From Pseudomonas nitroreducens NBRC 12694 (GTDB lineage Bacteria > Pseudomonadota > Gammaproteobacteria > Pseudomonadales > Pseudomonadaceae): a stretch of 64,000 nucleotides of DNA. The position numbers and the translations under genes were made by a program. The first letter of the stretch is position 1; each line of letters begins with the position of its first letter. Under the pieces are notes generated by a model. The model made no database searches. It was not told the origin of the DNA and worked only from the letters and a program-made list of their open reading frames with translations. This document shows positions 51,512 through 59,655 of the stretch, in pieces. Location of the stretch: contig NZ_BDAI01000010.1 of assembly GCF_002091755.1 (NCBI RefSeq), positions 62,001 to 126,000 of the forward strand, in the 5' to 3' direction.

Positions 51512-52090
51512 ATGCTGCGCGTTCTGCTGATCAACGACACCCCGAAGAAGGTCGGGCGCCTCAGGGCTGCCCTGGTGGAGTGCGGCTTCGAAGTGATCGA
51601 CGAATCCGGCCTCACGGTCGATCTCGCGCAGCGGGTGGAAGCCCTGCGCCCCGATGTGATCCTCATCGACACCGAATCCCCCGGCCGCGACGTGATGGAG
51701 CAGGTGGTGCTGGTCAGCCGCGACCAGCCACGCCCCATCGTCATGTTCACCGACGAGCACGACCCGCAGGTGATGCGCCAGGCCATCCGCTCCGGGGTCA
51801 GCGCCTACATAGTCGAGGGCATCCAGGCCGAGCGCCTGCAACCGATCCTCGACGTCGCCATGGCCCGCTTCGAGAGCGACCAGGCCCTGCGCGCCCAACT
51901 ACAGGCCCGCGAGCAGCAACTGGCGGAGCGCAAGCGCATCGAGCTGGCCAAGGGACTGCTGATGAAAATGAAGGGCTGCGCCGAGGCGGAGGCCTACACC
52001 CTGATGCGCCGTCAGGCCATGGGCCGACAGCAGAAGCTGTCGCAGGTGGCGGAACAGATCATCGCGATGCATGAAATGCTCGGGCACTGA
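51512..52090 (+). CDS. nasT: NasT, ANTAR-domain antiterminator
   Basis: 192 residues from the ATG at 51512, with CGAGG seven bases upstream. A receiver-like domain (about 1-120) starts LRVLLINDTPKKVGRLRAAL; it retains the acidic DVILIDTES stretch. A coiled linker is followed by the C-terminal ANTAR domain (about 130-190): AERKRIELAKGLLMKMKGCAEAEAYTLMRRQAM. ANTAR domains bind RNA hairpins with hexaloops and stop terminators from forming. In pseudomonads NasT is needed for nirBD and nitrate reductase expression. Three candidate targets lie in this window: in front of nasS, narK and nirB. Confidence 0.93.
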   Translation: MLRVLLINDTPKKVGRLRAALVECGFEVIDESGLTVDLAQRVEALRPDVILIDTESPGRDVMEQVVLVSRDQPRPIVMFTDEHDPQVMRQAIRSGVSAYIVEGIQAERLQPILDVAMARFESDQALRAQLQAREQQLAERKRIELAKGLLMKMKGCAEAEAYTLMRRQAMGRQQKLSQVAEQIIAMHEMLGH

Positions 52091-52313
52091 GACCGGCCAT
52101 CTGCCAGCGACGGCACGGCGCGATCATTTCGCCAGCCGCCAAGCTGGCCCCTGCCCTCCCGGCAACATCCTATGCTGCGCCCGCCCGGCTCCAGGCCGGG
52201 CCCCCGGAGCGTCATCGGCAGGGTTCGATGGCGCATCGCAGTGGCCGCCGCCGGCTAGGCACCTCGGCGCCCACCCGACCTCGCCGCACACGCGGCTCAG
52301 CAAGGGCAAGCCC

Positions 52314-53006
52314 ATGATCGACCTCAGCACCTGGAACCTCAGCGTTCCCACCGACCCACGCCCCACCGAAGTCACCACCGAGCAGATCGCCAGGGGCTAC
52401 CAGAGCCGCTACTTCAAGAGAGACGGCAACCAGCTGGTCTTCTGGGTGCCCGTCACCGGCTCGCACACCTCCGACAGCGTCTATCCCCGCAGTGAACTGC
52501 GCGAGACAACCACCGCCGGCGAAGTCGCCAACTGGTACTACAACCAGGGCGACAACGAGCTGCGCGTGACCATGAGCGTCCAGCAGGTGCCATCGAAGAA
52601 CAAGATCATCATCGGCCAGATCCACAGCCGCTCGCCCTATACCGGCGATGGCGAGCCACTGGTCAAGCTGCAGTACCACTATCTGCCAACCTTGGCGAGC
52701 GGGCGACTCGAAGCCCTGGTACGCAACCACCCCGACGACAGGGCCAGCATCAATGTCCCGTTGATCGACAACATCGCGCTGGATCAGGCCTTCAACTACA
52801 GCCTGCGCGTCACCTCGGTGGGCAACCTGGCCATTCGCGTGGAAACCTCCGACGGCCGCGCCAACTACTACCGCAAGATCCTCAGCACCACCTGGTCCAA
52901 GCAACTGCTCTACTTCAAGGCCGGGGCCTATATCAACGACAACTACGGCAACAGCGGCGAGGGTGCGCGGGTGACCGTCTTCCACCTGAACATGGCGCAT
53001 CGCTGA
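52314..53006 (+). CDS. Polysaccharide lyase family 7 alginate lyase, no signal peptide
   Basis: 230 residues from MIDLSTWNLSVPTDPRPTEV. The PL7 catalytic blocks are all present: YPRSELRE (about 58-65), IIGQIHSRSP (about 101-110) and LLYFKAGAYINDN (about 200-212), supplying Arg, Gln, His and Tyr. It cleaves alginate by beta-elimination. No secretion signal is encoded at this start, and none precedes it in frame. So it is cytoplasmic, secreted by another route, or its start is mis-set. The 223-base gap after nasT holds a GC-rich hairpin (52183-52201) and no gene. Its place within the nitrate genes is conserved in pseudomonads but unexplained. Confidence 0.88.
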   Translation: MIDLSTWNLSVPTDPRPTEVTTEQIARGYQSRYFKRDGNQLVFWVPVTGSHTSDSVYPRSELRETTTAGEVANWYYNQGDNELRVTMSVQQVPSKNKIIIGQIHSRSPYTGDGEPLVKLQYHYLPTLASGRLEALVRNHPDDRASINVPLIDNIALDQAFNYSLRVTSVGNLAIRVETSDGRANYYRKILSTTWSKQLLYFKAGAYINDNYGNSGEGARVTVFHLNMAHR

Positions 53007-53104
53007 CCCGCCATTCAGTGGCCTGATGAGGCGCGGGAGCAGCGGACTGCGCGTAGAATGCGCGGCACATCCGCACTACCCGCCGCCTTGCCACCGAGAT
53101 CGCC

Positions 53105-53533
53105 ATGGCCCGCCTGAAACTGGAATTCCCCGAAGAACTGTTCATCTACAGCACCAAGCTCACCGTCCGCGTCACCGACATCAACGGCGCCAACCACCTG
53201 GGCAACGACTCGATGATCTCGATGATCTCCGAGGCCCGCGCGCGCTTCCTGTTCGACTACGGCATCCGCGAGACCGGCATCATCGTCACCGACCTCGCCA
53301 CCACCTACCGCGCCGAAGCCCACGCCCGCGACCAGTTGCTGTTCGAGGTCGGCGTCATGGATTTCAACAAGTACGGCGGCGACATCATCTTCCGCATCAC
53401 CCGCCCGGCCGACGGAACCCTGGTGGCGATGGCCAAGTCCGGCTTCGTGTTCTTCGACTACAAGATCGGCAAGGTCGTGGAGATACCGACGGCATTCCGC
53501 GACACCTTCCCCAACGTCAACTGGATCGCCTGA
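53105..53533 (+). CDS. Hotdog-fold acyl-CoA thioesterase family protein
   Basis: 142 residues. The 4HBT-type single-hotdog fold is suggested by VRVTDINGANHLGNDSMISMISEARARFLFDYGI (helix and active-site region; the usual catalytic Asp is replaced in context by DINGANHLGND) and YRAEAHARDQLLFEVGVMDFNKYGGDIIFRITR. TLVAMAKSGFVFFDYKIGKVVEIP closes the sheet. Its substrate is unknown. It lies between the alginate lyase and the nitrate transporter leader and is not obviously related to nitrate use. Confidence 0.72.
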   Translation: MARLKLEFPEELFIYSTKLTVRVTDINGANHLGNDSMISMISEARARFLFDYGIRETGIIVTDLATTYRAEAHARDQLLFEVGVMDFNKYGGDIIFRITRPADGTLVAMAKSGFVFFDYKIGKVVEIPTAFRDTFPNVNWIA

Positions 53534-53636
53534 CGCTCCAGCAGGGCGCGCGCCATCCATCGGAGCGCCCCACGTTGGATCATTGCTGATCCCACCTCAT
53601 CCGGCATCGCCCTGATCCGTCGGGGTTCTGTCACCT

Positions 53637-53652
53637 TGGCCCGCACCTTGCT
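53637..53652 (+). promoter_or_regulatory. Sigma-54 (-24/-12) promoter for the nitrate transporter
   Basis: TGGCCC-N5-TTGCT. The distance from its -12 TTGC to the leader hairpin is 15 bases, identical to that before nasS. Predicted start near 53663. Confidence 0.7.
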
Positions 53653-53662
53653 CAGTAAAGGG

Positions 53663-53750
53663 CGGCGGTAGTCAACGGCGATTACCCAACCTACGACAAA
53701 GGCGTCGCATCCACACCCGCAGCTTGCGGTGGGTGGAGCGACGCCTTTTT
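53663..53750 (+). promoter_or_regulatory. NasT (ANTAR) type leader with terminator before narK
   Basis: The hairpin GGTAGTC-AACGGC-GATTACC (53667-53686) has 7 bp and the same AACGGC hexaloop as in nasS (A1, G4). CGACAAAGGCGTCGC then enters a terminator whose GGCGTCGC/GCGACGCC arms (53701-53745) enclose a further stem, followed by TTTTT. The 319-base gap before the transporter holds this and the promoter. Confidence 0.7.
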
Positions 53751-53852
53751 CGTTTGCCCCGGCGCAGGGGCTCAGCAGGACCTTTCCCGAGCCCGGCGGC
53801 TGCCACGTGAGCGCCTGACCGGAGCCCTCAACCGTTGCTGATGAGGTGTTCG

Positions 53853-55064
53853 ATGAACACGAGTTTCTGGAAAGCCGGCCATGCGCCGACCCTCTTCGCC
53901 GCCTTCCTGTATTTCGACCTGAGCTTCATGGTCTGGTACGTCCTCGGCCCGCTGGCCGTGCAGATCGCCACCGACCTGCAACTGACCACCCAACAGCGTG
54001 CGCTGATGGTCGCCACGCCAATCCTCTCCGGCGCCATCCTGCGCTTCCTGATGGGCCTGCTGGCCGATCGCTGGTCACCCAAGGCCGCGGGCATCCTCGG
54101 TCAGATCATCGTCATCTGCGCGCTGTTCGGCGCCTGGCAGCTGGGCATCCACAGCCTGGAGCAGGCGATGATCCTCGGCGTGCTGCTGGGCATGGCCGGC
54201 GCCTCGTTCGCCGTGGCGCTGCCACTGGCCTCGCAGTGGTACCCGCCGCAGCACCAGGGCAAGGCCATGGGCATCGCCGGCGCGGGCAACTCCGGCACGG
54301 TGCTGACGGCCCTGTTCGCCCCGGCCATCGCTGCCGCCTTCGGCTGGCAGAACGTTTTCGGCTTCGCGCTGATCCCGCTGCTGGCCACCCTGCTGGTGTT
54401 CGCCCTGCTCGCCCGCAACGCCCCGGAGCGGCCGCCGGTCAAGTCTCTGGCGGATTACCTGAAGGCCCTGGGCGACCGTGACAGCTGGTGGTTCATGTTC
54501 TTCTACAGTGTGACCTTCGGCGGCTTCCTCGGCCTGGCCAGCACCCTGCCCGGCTACTTCCACGACCAGTACGAGCTGGACCCGGTGAAAGCCGGCTACT
54601 ACACCGCCGCCTGCGTCTTCGCCGGCAGCCTGATGCGCCCGCTGGGCGGTGCCCTGGCCGATCGCATCGGCGGCATCCGCAGCCTGCTGGTGATGTACAC
54701 CGTCGCCGCTATCTGCATCGCCGCCGTGGGCTTCCACCTGCCCAGCGCAGTGGCCGCGCTCAGCCTCTTCGTGGTGGCCATGCTCAGCCTGGGCGCGGGC
54801 AACGGAGCGGTATTCCAGTTGGTGCCGCAACGCTTCCGCCAGACCATCGGCGTGATGACCGGTCTGATCGGCATGGCCGGCGGCATCGGCGGCTTCTGCC
54901 TGACGGCCGGCCTGGGTGCGATCAAGCAGGCCACCGGTGACTACCAGATCGGCCTCTGGCTGTTCGCCAGCCTCGGCGTACTGGCCTGGTTCGGCCTGCA
55001 CGCGGTGAAGGCTCGCTGGCGTACCACCTGGGGCAGCGCGGCCGTTACCGCGGCGCGGGTCTGA
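53853..55064 (+). CDS. nasA: Nitrate/nitrite transporter, MFS (NarK/NasA type)
   Basis: 403 residues from MNTSFWKAGHAPTLFAAFLYFD with GAGG upstream. Twelve membrane helices. The MFS loop 2-3 motif GLLADRWSPK (about 75-84) and its repeat GGALADRIGG are present. The nitrate-signature regions AGNSGTVLTALFAP (about 150-163) and GAGNGAVFQLVPQRF (about 317-331) identify the NNP family. It brings nitrate into the cell for NasC and NirBD. The leader suggests NasT-controlled antitermination. The PP2C-kinase gene begins three bases after its stop. Confidence 0.9.
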   Translation: MNTSFWKAGHAPTLFAAFLYFDLSFMVWYVLGPLAVQIATDLQLTTQQRALMVATPILSGAILRFLMGLLADRWSPKAAGILGQIIVICALFGAWQLGIHSLEQAMILGVLLGMAGASFAVALPLASQWYPPQHQGKAMGIAGAGNSGTVLTALFAPAIAAAFGWQNVFGFALIPLLATLLVFALLARNAPERPPVKSLADYLKALGDRDSWWFMFFYSVTFGGFLGLASTLPGYFHDQYELDPVKAGYYTAACVFAGSLMRPLGGALADRIGGIRSLLVMYTVAAICIAAVGFHLPSAVAALSLFVVAMLSLGAGNGAVFQLVPQRFRQTIGVMTGLIGMAGGIGGFCLTAGLGAIKQATGDYQIGLWLFASLGVLAWFGLHAVKARWRTTWGSAAVTAARV

Positions 55065-55067
55065 ACG

Positions 55068-56876
55068 ATGCGCCCTTGTAGGAGCGAGCTAGCTCGCGAA
55101 CCGCTTGCTGCGGAGGTCACCGAGGAAGGCGTTCGCGAGGCCGACTCTGTTCCCGACAATATTCGGCATTCCCCACTTCCCTGTGGGTCACAAGCTCGCT
55201 CCTGCAATGAGCTGCGCCTGAGCTTCGCCCAGGCCAGCGCCACCGGCCCGCGCGCCGAGAACCAGGACGCCCTGCGGGTGGTCACCCCGCCCGCCGGACT
55301 GGCCGCCAGCAAGGGGCACCTGTTCGCCATCGCCGACGGCGTCAGCCAGTGCGCCGACGGCGGCCTGGCCGCGCGCCTGACCCTGCAGGCGCTGGCCGCC
55401 GACTACTACGCCACTCCCGAGACCTGGGCCGTCGCCCAGGCCCTCGACCGCCTGCTGATCTCGCAGAACCGCTGGCTGCAGGCCAACGGCGGCGGCCAGC
55501 CGCTGCTCACCACCCTCACCGCGCTGGTCCTGCGGGGCCGGCGATTCACCCTTGCCCATGTCGGCGATTGCCGCCTGTACCGCTGGCACGCAGGCGTTCT
55601 GGATTGCCTGACCCAGGATCACGTCTGGGAACAACCCGGCATGCAACACGTGCTCAAGCGCGCACTGGGCCTCGACCAACACCTGGTGGTGGACTACCGC
55701 GACGGCGAACTGGAAGCCGGGCAACGCTTCCTGCTGGTCAGCGACGGCATCTGGGCCGCCCTGGGCGACGGTGCCATCCAGCGCCTGCTGGAGGACGCAC
55801 AGAGCCTGCAAGCCTGCGTCGACGCACTGGTCAGCGCCGCCCACCTGGCCGGCAGCCAGGACAACGCCAGCGCCCTGCTGCTGCAGGTGGACGAACTGCC
55901 GCCCGCGAGCCTCGGCGACGCCCTTGCCCAACTCGTCCACTGGCCAGCGTCGCCCTCGCTCAGAGACGGCCAGGAATTCGAGGGCTGGCAGGTTGAAGGC
56001 AAGCTGGCCCAGTCCCGCCAGTCGCTGATCTACCGCGTGCGCGACCGGCAGAATCGTCCCTGGCTGCTCAAGACCTTGCCGCCAGCGCTGCGCGATTCTC
56101 CGGAAGCCGCCCAGTCGCTGCTGCTGGAGGAATGGTTTCTGCGTCGCGTGCAAGGCCGCTACTTCCCCGAACTGCACAGCCTGCCGCAGCGCCAGCACCT
56201 CTATTACGTGATGCGTGAGTATCCGGGGCAAACGCTGGACGAGCAGTTGAAACTCAACGGCCCGCTGAACCTGCCCGACTGGCTGGACCTCGCCCAGCGC
56301 CTGCTACGTGGCCTGGGCCAACTGCACAGGCGCAACATCCTGCACCGCGACATCAAGCCGGAAAACCTGCATTGGGCCGACGACGGCGAACTGCGCCTGC
56401 TGGACTTCGGCCTCGCCTACTGCCCCGGATTGTCGCAGGAAGACCCGCACGACCTGCCCGGCACCCCGAGCTACCTGGCGCCGGAATCCTTCCAGGGCGC
56501 GCCGCCGGATGCGCGCCAGGACCTCTACGCCGCCGGTGTCACGCTGTATCGACTGCTCTGCGGCCAATACCCCTATGGCGAGATCGAAGCCTTCCAGCAT
56601 CCGCGTTTCGGCACGCCCGCACCGGCCAGCCGCTATCGCCCGGATATACCGGCCTGGCTCGACGACTGGCTGGCAAAGCTGACCGCCGCCCAGCCGCAGC
56701 AGCGCTTCGAGACCGCCGAGGAATGCCTGCTCGCCCTGGAACAAGGCGAACGGCAGGCACCAGCGCGTCCGCGCCCCCTGCTGGAGCGCGAGCCGCTGAG
56801 AGTCTGGCGCGGCGTTGCCCTCGCCTCCCTGGCGATCAACCTGGGGTTGCTGCTCTGGTTGTTGCACCAGGGCTAA
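55068..56876 (+). CDS. PP2C-type phosphatase fused to a Ser/Thr protein kinase, C-terminal membrane anchor
   Basis: 602 residues from the only in-frame ATG (55068); the conserved protein begins about residue 49 with LRLSFAQASATGPR. The first 48 residues are translated REPIN DNA. The phosphatase domain (about 50-290) has IADGVSQCADGG, HVGDCRLYRW, VSDGIWAALGD and GSQDNASALLL. The kinase domain (about 300-560) has ILHRDIKPENL, LLDFGLAYC and GTPSYLAPESF. One helix (about 580-598) anchors it. Combined kinase and phosphatase in one chain is known in this family; the substrate is not. It follows nasA by three bases, so it is probably coupled to nitrate uptake expression. Confidence 0.8.
   Translation: MRPCRSELAREPLAAEVTEEGVREADSVPDNIRHSPLPCGSQARSCNELRLSFAQASATGPRAENQDALRVVTPPAGLAASKGHLFAIADGVSQCADGGLAARLTLQALAADYYATPETWAVAQALDRLLISQNRWLQANGGGQPLLTTLTALVLRGRRFTLAHVGDCRLYRWHAGVLDCLTQDHVWEQPGMQHVLKRALGLDQHLVVDYRDGELEAGQRFLLVSDGIWAALGDGAIQRLLEDAQSLQACVDALVSAAHLAGSQDNASALLLQVDELPPASLGDALAQLVHWPASPSLRDGQEFEGWQVEGKLAQSRQSLIYRVRDRQNRPWLLKTLPPALRDSPEAAQSLLLEEWFLRRVQGRYFPELHSLPQRQHLYYVMREYPGQTLDEQLKLNGPLNLPDWLDLAQRLLRGLGQLHRRNILHRDIKPENLHWADDGELRLLDFGLAYCPGLSQEDPHDLPGTPSYLAPESFQGAPPDARQDLYAAGVTLYRLLCGQYPYGEIEAFQHPRFGTPAPASRYRPDIPAWLDDWLAKLTAAQPQQRFETAEECLLALEQGERQAPARPRPLLEREPLRVWRGVALASLAINLGLLLWLLHQG
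55076..55208. repeat. REPIN at the start of the PP2C-kinase gene
   Basis: Inverted REP ends TGTAGGAGCGAGC (left) and GCTCGCTCCTGCA (right) enclose about 105 bases, with inner GCTCGCGAAC and GTTCGCGAGG matches. It overlaps the annotated 5' end of the kinase gene. The ATG at 55207, exactly at its right end, is out of frame by one base. Confidence 0.7.
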
Positions 56877-56979
56877 GGGCGCACCAGTTCGGCCCAGAAC
56901 GCATCACCGCAGTGCAGCAAAAACGACGATTCTCCGGGCGATCTACCTGAAAGCCCCGGAAACCGGAGATCGAGCAAGT

Positions 56980-56995
56980 TGGCACAGCCCCTGCA
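56980..56995 (+). promoter_or_regulatory. Sigma-54 (-24/-12) promoter for nirBD-nasC-cobA
   Basis: TGGCAC-N5-CTGCA with correct GG-GC spacing. Predicted start near 57006, so the RNA begins 5' of both leader hairpins. Confidence 0.72.
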
Positions 56996-57005
56996 ATAAC
57001 CGTTT

Positions 57006-57113
57006 CAACAATCTACAAAAGCGCGTCCCTCAACGAAGAGGCTCGCACTTCCCGATCGAACGGGACTTGGACAAAGGCGTCCTCGCTGGGTAACCGGCGG
57101 GACGCCTTTTTTG
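57006..57113 (+). promoter_or_regulatory. Dual-hairpin NasT (ANTAR) leader with terminator before nirB
   Basis: Hairpin 1 CCTC-AACGAA-GAGG (57028-57041) and hairpin 2 TCCCG-ATCGAA-CGGGA (57050-57065) both have A1/G4 hexaloops and an 8-base linker, the two-stem motif bound by ANTAR proteins. GGACAAAGGCGTCC then enters the terminator GGCGTCC-T-CGCTGG-GTAA-CCGGCG-GGACGCC (57076-57106) followed by TTTTTT. The nirB ATG follows at 57149. Confidence 0.82.
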
Positions 57114-57148
57114 TTTTCCGTGATTTTTCCGTGACGCGGAGCCCTGAC

Positions 57149-59599
57149 ATGAAAAAGCTCAAGCTCGTACTGATCGGCAACGGCATGGCCGGCGTACGCA
57201 CCCTCGAAGAACTGCTGAAGATCGCGCCCGACCTCTACGACATCACCGTGTTCGGCGCCGAGCCCCACCCCAACTACAACCGCATCCTGCTCTCCCCCGT
57301 GCTGGCCGGCGAGCAGGCCTTCGAGGACATCGTCCTCAACGACCTCAACTGGTACAGCGAGAACGGCATCCGCCTGCTGCTCAACCGCAAGGTCACCCGC
57401 ATCGACCGCCATCGTCGCAAGGTGTACGCCGAAGATGGCACCGAGGCCGAGTACGACCGCCTGCTGATCGCCACCGGCTCCAACCCCTTCATCCTGCCGG
57501 TGCCGGGCAGCCGCCTGCAGGGCGTGATCGGCTACCGCGACATCGCCGACACCCAGACCATGATCGACACCGCCGGCACCCGTAGCCACGCGGTGGTCAT
57601 CGGCGGCGGCCTGCTCGGCCTGGAGGCGGCCAACGGCCTCAAGCAACGCGGCATGGACGTCACCGTGGTGCACCTCTCCGACTGGCTGCTGGAGCGCCAG
57701 CTGGACCGCACCGCCGGCAAGCTGCTGCAGGAAGCGCTGGAATCGCGCGGCATCCACTTCCGCCTGAACACCCACACCGAAGAGCTGATCGACGACGGCA
57801 GCGGCCGCGTCTGCGCCATCCGCTTCAAGGACGGCGAAGTGATCGCCGCTGACCTGGTGGTGATGGCCGCCGGCATCCGCCCCAACACCGAACTGGCGGA
57901 AAAGACCGGCCTGCCCTGCAACCGCGGCATCCTGGTGAACGACACCCTGCAGACCTACGACCCGCGCATCTACGCCCTGGGCGAATGCGCCAGCCACCGC
58001 GGCATCGCCTACGGCCTGGTGGCGCCGTTGTTCGAGCAGGCCAAGGTCTGCGCCAACCACCTGGCCATGCTCGGTTTCGCCCGCTACCAGGGCTCGGTGA
58101 TCTCCACCAAGCTCAAGGTCACCGGCATCGACCTGTTCTCCGCCGGTGAATTCATGGGCGGCGAAGGCACCGAGACCATCACCCTCTCCGACCCCATCGG
58201 CGGCATGTACAAGAAACTGGTGATCAAGGACGACGTGCTGGTCGGCGCCTGCCTCTACGGCGATACCGCCGACGGCGGCTGGTATTTCCGGCAGATCCGC
58301 GAGAACCACAACGTCGCGCAGATCCGCGACCACCTGATGTTCGGCGAAAGCAGTCTGGGCGACGTCGGCCACCAGGGCCAAAGCAGCGCGGCGAGCATGC
58401 CCGACAGCGCCGAAGTCTGCGGCTGCAACGGCGTGTGCAAAGGCACCATCGTCAAGGCGATCCAGGAGAACGGCCTGTTCAGCGTCGACGAGGTGAAGAA
58501 GCACACCAAGGCCGCCAGTTCCTGCGGCTCCTGCGCAGGGCTGGTCGAACAGATCCTCATCAGTACCGTGGGCGGCGCGGCGGACGTGAAGCCCAAGAGC
58601 GAGAAAGCCATTTGCGGCTGCAGCGACCTCAACCACGGCCAGGTACGCCAGGCGATCCGCGACCATCACCTGATCAGCCTGAGCGCCGCCATGCGCTTCA
58701 TGGAGTGGCGCACTCCGGACGGCTGCGCCACCTGCCGCCCGGCACTCAACTACTACCTGATCTCCACCTGGCCGGGAGAGGCGAAGGATGACCCGCAGTC
58801 GCGCCTGATCAACGAACGCGCCCACGCCAACATCCAGAAGGACGGCACCTACTCGGTGGTCCCGCGCATGTGGGGCGGCGTGACCAACGCCGCCGAACTG
58901 CGGCGCATCGCCGACGTCGCCGACAAGTACCAGGTGCCCATGGTCAAGGTTACTGGCGGCCAGCGCATCGACCTGCTGGGCATCAAAAAGGATGACCTGC
59001 CGGCAATCTGGAAGGAGTTGGACATGCCCTCCGGCCATGCCTACGGCAAATCCATCCGCACCGTGAAGACCTGCGTGGGCAGCGAGTTCTGCCGCTTCGG
59101 CACGCAGAATTCGACCCAGTTGGGCATCGACCTGGAGCACGACCTGTTCAACATGTGGTCGCCGCACAAGGTCAAGCTGGCGGTCTCCGGCTGCCCGCGC
59201 AACTGTGCCGAGGCCGGCATCAAGGACATCGGCATCATCGGCGTGGATTCGGGCTGGGAGCTGTACATCGGCGGCAACGGCGGAATCAAGACCGAGGTGG
59301 CGGAGTTCTTCGTCAAGCTCAAGACCGCCGACGAGGTGCGCGAGTACAGCGGCGCCTTCCTCCAACTCTACCGCGAGGAAGCCTTCTACCTGGAGCGCAC
59401 CGTGCACTACCTGCAACGGGTCGGCATGCAGCACATCAGGAAGGCCGTGCTCGACGACGCGGAGAACCGCCAGGCGCTCAATGCACGCCTGCAATTCTCC
59501 CTGTCGCTGGAGCAGGACCCGTGGCAGGAGCGCATCGCCCAGCAACCGCTGAAGAAGGAATTCGAACGGATTCCGCTAAAGCAGCTGGAGCCCGCCTGA
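57149..59599 (+). CDS. nirB: Assimilatory nitrite reductase (NADH), large subunit
   Basis: 816 residues from MKKLKLVLIGNGMAGVRTLEEL. The FAD/NADH oxidoreductase part (about 1-400) has GNGMAGV and VVIGGGLLGLEAANGL. Two BFD-like 2Fe-2S segments follow: CGCNGVCKGTIVKAI...SSCGSCAG (about 424-465) and CGCSDLNHG...GCATCRP. The siroheme-4Fe4S domain has TCVGSEFCRFG and VSGCPRNCAEAG (about 640-690), supplying the four cluster cysteines. It reduces nitrite to ammonium in the cytoplasm with NirD. It is the first gene of nirB-nirD-nasC-cobA and is preceded by an ANTAR leader. Confidence 0.96.
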   Translation: MKKLKLVLIGNGMAGVRTLEELLKIAPDLYDITVFGAEPHPNYNRILLSPVLAGEQAFEDIVLNDLNWYSENGIRLLLNRKVTRIDRHRRKVYAEDGTEAEYDRLLIATGSNPFILPVPGSRLQGVIGYRDIADTQTMIDTAGTRSHAVVIGGGLLGLEAANGLKQRGMDVTVVHLSDWLLERQLDRTAGKLLQEALESRGIHFRLNTHTEELIDDGSGRVCAIRFKDGEVIAADLVVMAAGIRPNTELAEKTGLPCNRGILVNDTLQTYDPRIYALGECASHRGIAYGLVAPLFEQAKVCANHLAMLGFARYQGSVISTKLKVTGIDLFSAGEFMGGEGTETITLSDPIGGMYKKLVIKDDVLVGACLYGDTADGGWYFRQIRENHNVAQIRDHLMFGESSLGDVGHQGQSSAASMPDSAEVCGCNGVCKGTIVKAIQENGLFSVDEVKKHTKAASSCGSCAGLVEQILISTVGGAADVKPKSEKAICGCSDLNHGQVRQAIRDHHLISLSAAMRFMEWRTPDGCATCRPALNYYLISTWPGEAKDDPQSRLINERAHANIQKDGTYSVVPRMWGGVTNAAELRRIADVADKYQVPMVKVTGGQRIDLLGIKKDDLPAIWKELDMPSGHAYGKSIRTVKTCVGSEFCRFGTQNSTQLGIDLEHDLFNMWSPHKVKLAVSGCPRNCAEAGIKDIGIIGVDSGWELYIGGNGGIKTEVAEFFVKLKTADEVREYSGAFLQLYREEAFYLERTVHYLQRVGMQHIRKAVLDDAENRQALNARLQFSLSLEQDPWQERIAQQPLKKEFERIPLKQLEPA

Positions 59600-59655
59600 G
59601 TGCCCGCCGGGCCCCACCATCGGGGCCCTTACTACCCGATTGCCGGAGACACCCC

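Noticed and set aside
53650..53663. A first ANTAR hairpin (GCTC-AGTAAA-GGGC) in the nasA leader
   Set aside because: It overlaps the -12 element, lies before the predicted start and lacks G at loop position 4.
55068..55205. The N-terminal 48 codons of the PP2C-kinase frame as a real protein domain
   Set aside because: They are translated REPIN sequence and match no domain; kept only because no other in-frame start exists.
57005..59545. An 846-codon minus-strand frame across nirB
   Set aside because: It is an antisense shadow of nirB without recognisable domains.
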